This document shows positions 17,301 to 23,300 of a stretch of DNA of 25,439 nt, piece by piece (the stretch's first letter is position 1; every line of letters starts with the position of its first letter). Location of the stretch: positions 1 to 25,439 of the forward strand of contig JBBDYG010000070.1 in the NCBI GenBank assembly GCA_040901765.1, written 5' to 3'. Under the pieces are notes generated by a model. It saw only the letters and a list, made by a program, of their open reading frames with translations, was not told where the DNA came from and searched no databases. A program made the translations under genes and the position numbers. The DNA comes from JBBDYG01 sp040901765. Its GTDB lineage: Bacteria; Planctomycetota; Planctomycetia; Pirellulales; Lacipirellulaceae.

Positions 17301-20300
17301 GGAACAGGTAATCGCCGCCCGCTTGCGGATTCGCGATTTCGAAGTGACGTCACCCGAGTTCGAGAACGACTCGTTCGAATCGTATAGCGGCGAATACAAC
17401 TTCGGGAACAATCAATGGAACCTGGAATCGCTCGACGCCTGGTTCGACGACCTCATCGGCGAGGATGGCGTGACGCTCGAAGGCGACTGGTACAACAGCG
17501 ACTTCGTGCGCGACTGGGATTCGCTGTTTGCCGATTACGTGACTGGGTGGTCGACGGTGACGTTCATGCTCGATCTAGAGGAAAACGAGCTGCCCGAAGT
17601 CGACACTTTCAATTACGCGACCGACTCCCAGAACCCCACCGTGACCGGCACCGTGGACCACGACGATGGAAACCTCGCTGGTCTCCGCGTTGAAGTCTAC
17701 TACAACGGCACGCTAGACGGCGAGACATTCACCGAGGAGACGGGATTCTTCGCCTATACGGCTCAAGGCCACAAAATCGGCAGCAACGTCGTGACGATTC
17801 AAGTGTACGAACCGCGCTACGGCGGCGGCGAGTACGACGAGGTACCGTTTGTTCCCACGCCTCCAACTAAGACGATTGAGGTGGACTCCGACCTCCAAGT
17901 TGGGTCGCTATCGCTCGTCAATGGCTGGCAAGAGGACGACGATTGGTTGGCCATCGATCCCACGCTCCGGGGCCAGATTGATGTGCCGGGCAACCTTGCC
18001 TTGCGGACGGTCGAATTCGACATTGACGGCGACGGCGCGCCCGATGGCAGCACCCTCTCCGACGGGTCAGGCCAATTCCAGTTCACGCCGGAAGACCTGG
18101 AGATCAATGTATCGAATGAAACTGCGGTCTTTGTTCGCGTTATCGAGGAACGGGTCGATGAAACCACCGGTTCCACGTACAAGGTTCTTGGTCACTGGGT
18201 GTCGCAGGAGTGGCAAGTCGTCACAAATGTGGCTCCAGAAATCACCCGCTTCGAACTCGCGTACGACACGGGGCTTACGGAGGAAGACTACGAAATCCTC
18301 GACCGAGTGACGTATGACCCGACGCTCATCGGTCGCGTGGTCGACGCCAATCACTTTGCCTTTGTGACCGTCGAATTCGATCACGACAGCGACAACGCCG
18401 TCGATGGAGTGACCACCACTGATAAGGACGGCAACTTCCGCTACACTCCCGCCGGCCTGACCCCCGGCGGATGGGATATTCGGGCGCGCGTGCAAGAACT
18501 CAATCCCGTACCCGCAGAGCCGATAATTCTGGATTCGGGATGGAAATCGATAACCGCCGATGGCGATCCGGAAACTCCCAGCGCGTTTTTCGGGTTCACG
18601 CTCGTAGATCCCACGAGCGCGCCAAGTGTCGCACTCTCGACGATTCCCACTGGTCCGCAACTGGATCCGACCATAACGGGTTCGATTAGCTCGACCGAAT
18701 CGCATCCCAATGCGATCATCGAATTCTTCCTGGTTGTCGGTCAATCGCAGGAATCAATCGGCAGCACCAATGCGCGCGCTGACGGTGCTTTCTCCTTTAC
18801 TCCGACGGGACTTGCGTTCACGCCGCCTGAAACCGAGCACGTCATTATCGCAAAGGCGAAAATTCCGAACTACTTCACTGGCGAATTTGTGGAAGGTTCG
18901 GTATCCGACTCTGTGAGTCTTGAATTTCAATCCTCCAATGGAATTGCGGCCCAATTCACGAGCAGCGATGCGTCGCCCAGTCTCTTGAATTTGACCGTGA
19001 CTGGAAAAGTGACCGTCACGACACAGAACGTGGCAGGAGTCGACTTTGAGACGGTCGCTCCGCAGCACGTGGAGATCATGCACGGCACGAGCGGCCCTGT
19101 CGTGGCCACCGTGCCCGTCGAAGCCGTAGTCATCGACTCCGCCACCACGGAGTACCGTTTTAGTTATCAGCCCCAGCTTCCGTCACCATCTACCAACGTA
19201 ACGATCCAGGCCCGGCCCGTGGGTGCCGACGAAAATGGATTCGTGTTCGGCAACTGGGCGCAAGCTATCGTTAGCTACGACCTTGAAGCTCCAGCACTCG
19301 ACCCCGACTGGATACTCGAAGGAGACATCGGCGGCAAGAAATCGATAACCGCCGTTATCAGTGGCACCGTGTGGGACTCCGAAGAAGATCCATTTGTGGA
19401 TGCTACGGCGCCGCTGCCGGAAGTCGAGTTCGACCTCGACGGCGACGGCATTGCCGACGACTCCGCGACCGCGGATGCCCAAGGCAACTTTACCTACACC
19501 TTCGACGGCCTGACGCCTGGCGACATCAAGGTCCGTGCTCGCGCGGTTCGGTTCAACGAATACACCGAGGACGATGTCGAGCAAGTCGAAGCGATCGCCG
19601 GGGAGTGGCAGGACATTGAGTTCGAGCTTTTGACCTCTGTTCCGCGATTTGCCACGCTGGCATTAGTCAACGAAACTGGCGGACCCGAATCGGGCGTAAC
19701 GACCGACCCGACGATTCGCGGAACAGTCGCATCCTATGCCACCGACTCGCTCGTCGGCATCACGATCGAAGTCGACGAGAACCTGGACGGTGTCGCCGAT
19801 GGCACGACCGTGGTGCGAGGCGACGACTCGTTCGAGTACACGCCGCGCAACTTGCAGCCGGGGCCGGTGACGCTGCGCGTGCGGGCGATTGATCCCTTCA
19901 CGCAGAATGAACCACTGGTCGGCGAGTGGACGACGCTCGAGTTCACGCTGTTGGCAGTGGCGGCGCCCTCTCCCACCAACCCCGAGTCGCCTTTTGATTT
20001 GGAAACTTTCGTAATCGTCAATAACCAACCGCGGTCGTCGAATCCGGTGTTGGTTGGCTCCATGATTCGGCACGAGACCGTCACGCAACTGCTGGTCGAG
20101 TTTGACCAAAACGGCGACGGCCTCGTCGATGGTTTCACCACGGCCGACTTGCTCGGCCAGTATAGCTACACGCCGCAGGGACTTTCCTACGGCACGAACA
20201 CCGTGCGCGCTCGCGGAGTGGCGATTGCCGGCACGGAAATCCGCGTCGGCGAGTGGAGCAATCCGGTCGACTTCTTCTACGAAAGCACCGACCCGCCGGT

Positions 20301-23300
20301 CGTGAGCGGCCTCACGGTTACCGACGAAGCAACGGGAGCAATCTCCGGCCGCGTTACCGTGGGCGGATTCGGCCGCTCGGCGGTTGTTGAGATCGCCGTC
20401 GGTATAAGTGATGACCCACCTGTTACAAACGGCTTCGCTCAGACCAATGCCAGCGGCTATTTCACTTACCAGCCTCGCGAGCTTGCAGCAGGAACTTCCA
20501 CTGTGGTAGTGACGGTGAAGGCGTCGTTTGTCGATTCGGCAACCGGCTCGGAACTCACGGGTGAGGAGCAAATCCTTCCGGCGTTCACGTACAATCCACC
20601 GCAGGCTCCGACGCCCCAGATCGTCGCGTTTGAACTGGCTCACGATACAGGCACTTCGGCGACGGACGACGTCACCGCCGATCCGACGCTCCGAGGCACT
20701 GTGACAGGCTATTCTGTAGACCTATACATCCAATTCGATCATGACGCCGATGACGATGCCGACGGCCAGGCGCTGGTGCGCCCCGATGGCAGCTTCGAAT
20801 ATGTTCCGCAAGGTTTGGTTGACAACCAGAGCTACTCAATTCGCGCAGCCACCAAGGTCTGGGATTCGGGGCAATACCTCTATCACCTGGAGGACTTTGA
20901 TGCGAGCGCAACTCCGCCGGTTGGGTTTGCGTTGAATGCGGCGCACAACACCGCGGCCAGCGTGGCCACGCTCGAATTGCGGCAGAATGACAGCGGCGTG
21001 GGCCAGACGCCAAGCTCTGCCGATCCCACGTTCATCGGCACGGTAACCAACGATGGCCGGCGCAGTGGGCTGGTGGTCGAGTTCGACCACAACGGCGACG
21101 GCGTGATCGATGGCACGGCCGTGACCAATGCCGATGGTGAATTTCTCTACCGCGCGCAGGGGCTGAGCCCCAGCGCCGTGCCGCAGGCGATTACGGCCCG
21201 GGTTGTCGAATACGATTATTTCGGCAACCACACGCTGAGCGCGCTGAAGAGTTATGAATTCATCCTTAGCGAAGCGCCGCTTATCGATGAGATCGAGTAC
21301 GCGAACGACTTCGATCCGCCGCCAGCTACGCATACAGTCCAGGGTGTGGTCCTATCGTCCGCCGATCCCAGTGACTTGTACGTCGAGTACCAGGTCTTCG
21401 GCAACGGCACGCCGTTCACGCCACCGCCAAGCCTCACTTATTTCGAGCCCGACTTCGAAATCCTGGAAGCCACAGTCGACCCAGGAAATGAATTCACGAT
21501 CAACGTCTCGAGCCTCGGCCTGGGCGCCGCGACGGTGATCATGCGGGCGGTTGATACGAGCGGCGCCACGCCGTTGGCCGGGCCGTGGACACACTTTAAC
21601 TTCACGATTCAGCTGGAAAGTGCGACGCCGCCGGACATCACCGGCTTTGCGCTGGTTGAAGACACCGATGGCTCAAATGATACAGGTAGCGACGGCATTA
21701 CCAGCAATCCGACCGTTAAGGGAACGGTCGGCAGCGGCGGCTCCGGGGCATATGCGGTCGTGGAAATCACGGTCACGATCACCAGCGGCGCTCCAGCCCA
21801 AACCTGGAAATCTCGTGTCAACGCCGACGCCACGGGCTACTTCGAATTCACACCCAACTTGCCCGTTGGTGCTGGGGCCTCGATGACTGCCCACTCGGTG
21901 GTCTACAACCCCGTCACTGATGCAGAAGATCCAAGCAATGAAACGTCGGCAATCAATATTACGTTCATCGCCAATGAGACGGCCACGATCATCGGCTTCG
22001 AGCCAGTCGATGAGACCTGGGAAACTTCACAAATCAGCGACCCAACGGTTAAGGGACAGGTGACAAACGACGGCCGCGTATCGGGGTTGCGAATCGAATT
22101 CCGTCACGACGAAAGCACCGAGACCAGCGGTTTCGCATTTACCGACGAGTACGGCAACTTCGAATACACGCCGTTTGGGTTGAGTAGTGGACTGCATACC
22201 ATCCATGCCCAGGTCGTCGAATGGGATTTCGAGACGCAGGAGTACGCACCAACGGGTTTCAATTTCTCAACGGAAGAGTTCGATCTCTCCGCAGCCGGCC
22301 CTACCGAGCCGGAATTCGACGAGCAGTTCGCGGCCAACCTGGACGTGATCCAAGTGGCCGACGGCGGGTTCAAGGACGCGCTGTTCTCGGTTTTGGACCA
22401 GTTCGACTATGCTTCGGCCTCGGGCGCGCTCGACCTGGGCTTCGGCACGGTCCAGCTCCTCCACCGCGCCGGCGGCGACGCGGCGCGGGATGCGGACATC
22501 GAGTTCTCCGGCACGATCTTCGATTTCACCGGCGGAGCGCTGCCCACCAGTTATTCCGATAACGATCCCCACTTCGACGTCTACACCGCGGACGGCGGCT
22601 ACTATGAGGCCGATTTCGAGTGGGACAGGACCGTCACCGCAGCGTCTGAGACCGACTACTATAACGTGACGTTCGGGTTCACCCTGGACATCGACCCGGG
22701 CGCGCAAACCCAATACGAGCGGGCCGTCAACACCGCGTCGTCCGGCGACGCGCTCGATGCCACCTTATCGCTCTACGGCGACTACGTATTTTACTTCTCC
22801 GCATTGGTCTACGCCCCGGGCGGCATCGTCGAGGGCGGCAGCGATGCGTACTTCACGGAAACAATCTCGTACGACTACCGCCACTCGACGGACATCGATT
22901 CCGACCCCGGGACCGACCAAGGGCCGGGCCATCATCACTCCCAGCGGATCACCGCCGGCGACTACTCCTATTCCGATACGCTCGCACTGGGGTTCAGCGA
23001 TACCAACACGCAATTGATCTTCTCCTACACCGAAACCACCCGCCAGGAAACTTGGATCGACGAGCACGGCAGCGAATCGTCGGACGACGGCGTTCACGCC
23101 ACGTCGCGCACGTTCCGCAAGCAGGAGCATTCGCTCTACGTCGAGACGACGAGCAACTCGGGCACGATCTCGATCATCGGCGGTGTGCAGACCATCAACG
23201 GCACTTTGGAGATCACCGCCACGGGCGATCTCACCTCCGACGAGTGGGAGACGGTCGCCTACACGAACGACTACGAGGCGGACGACCACGAATCGGGGAC

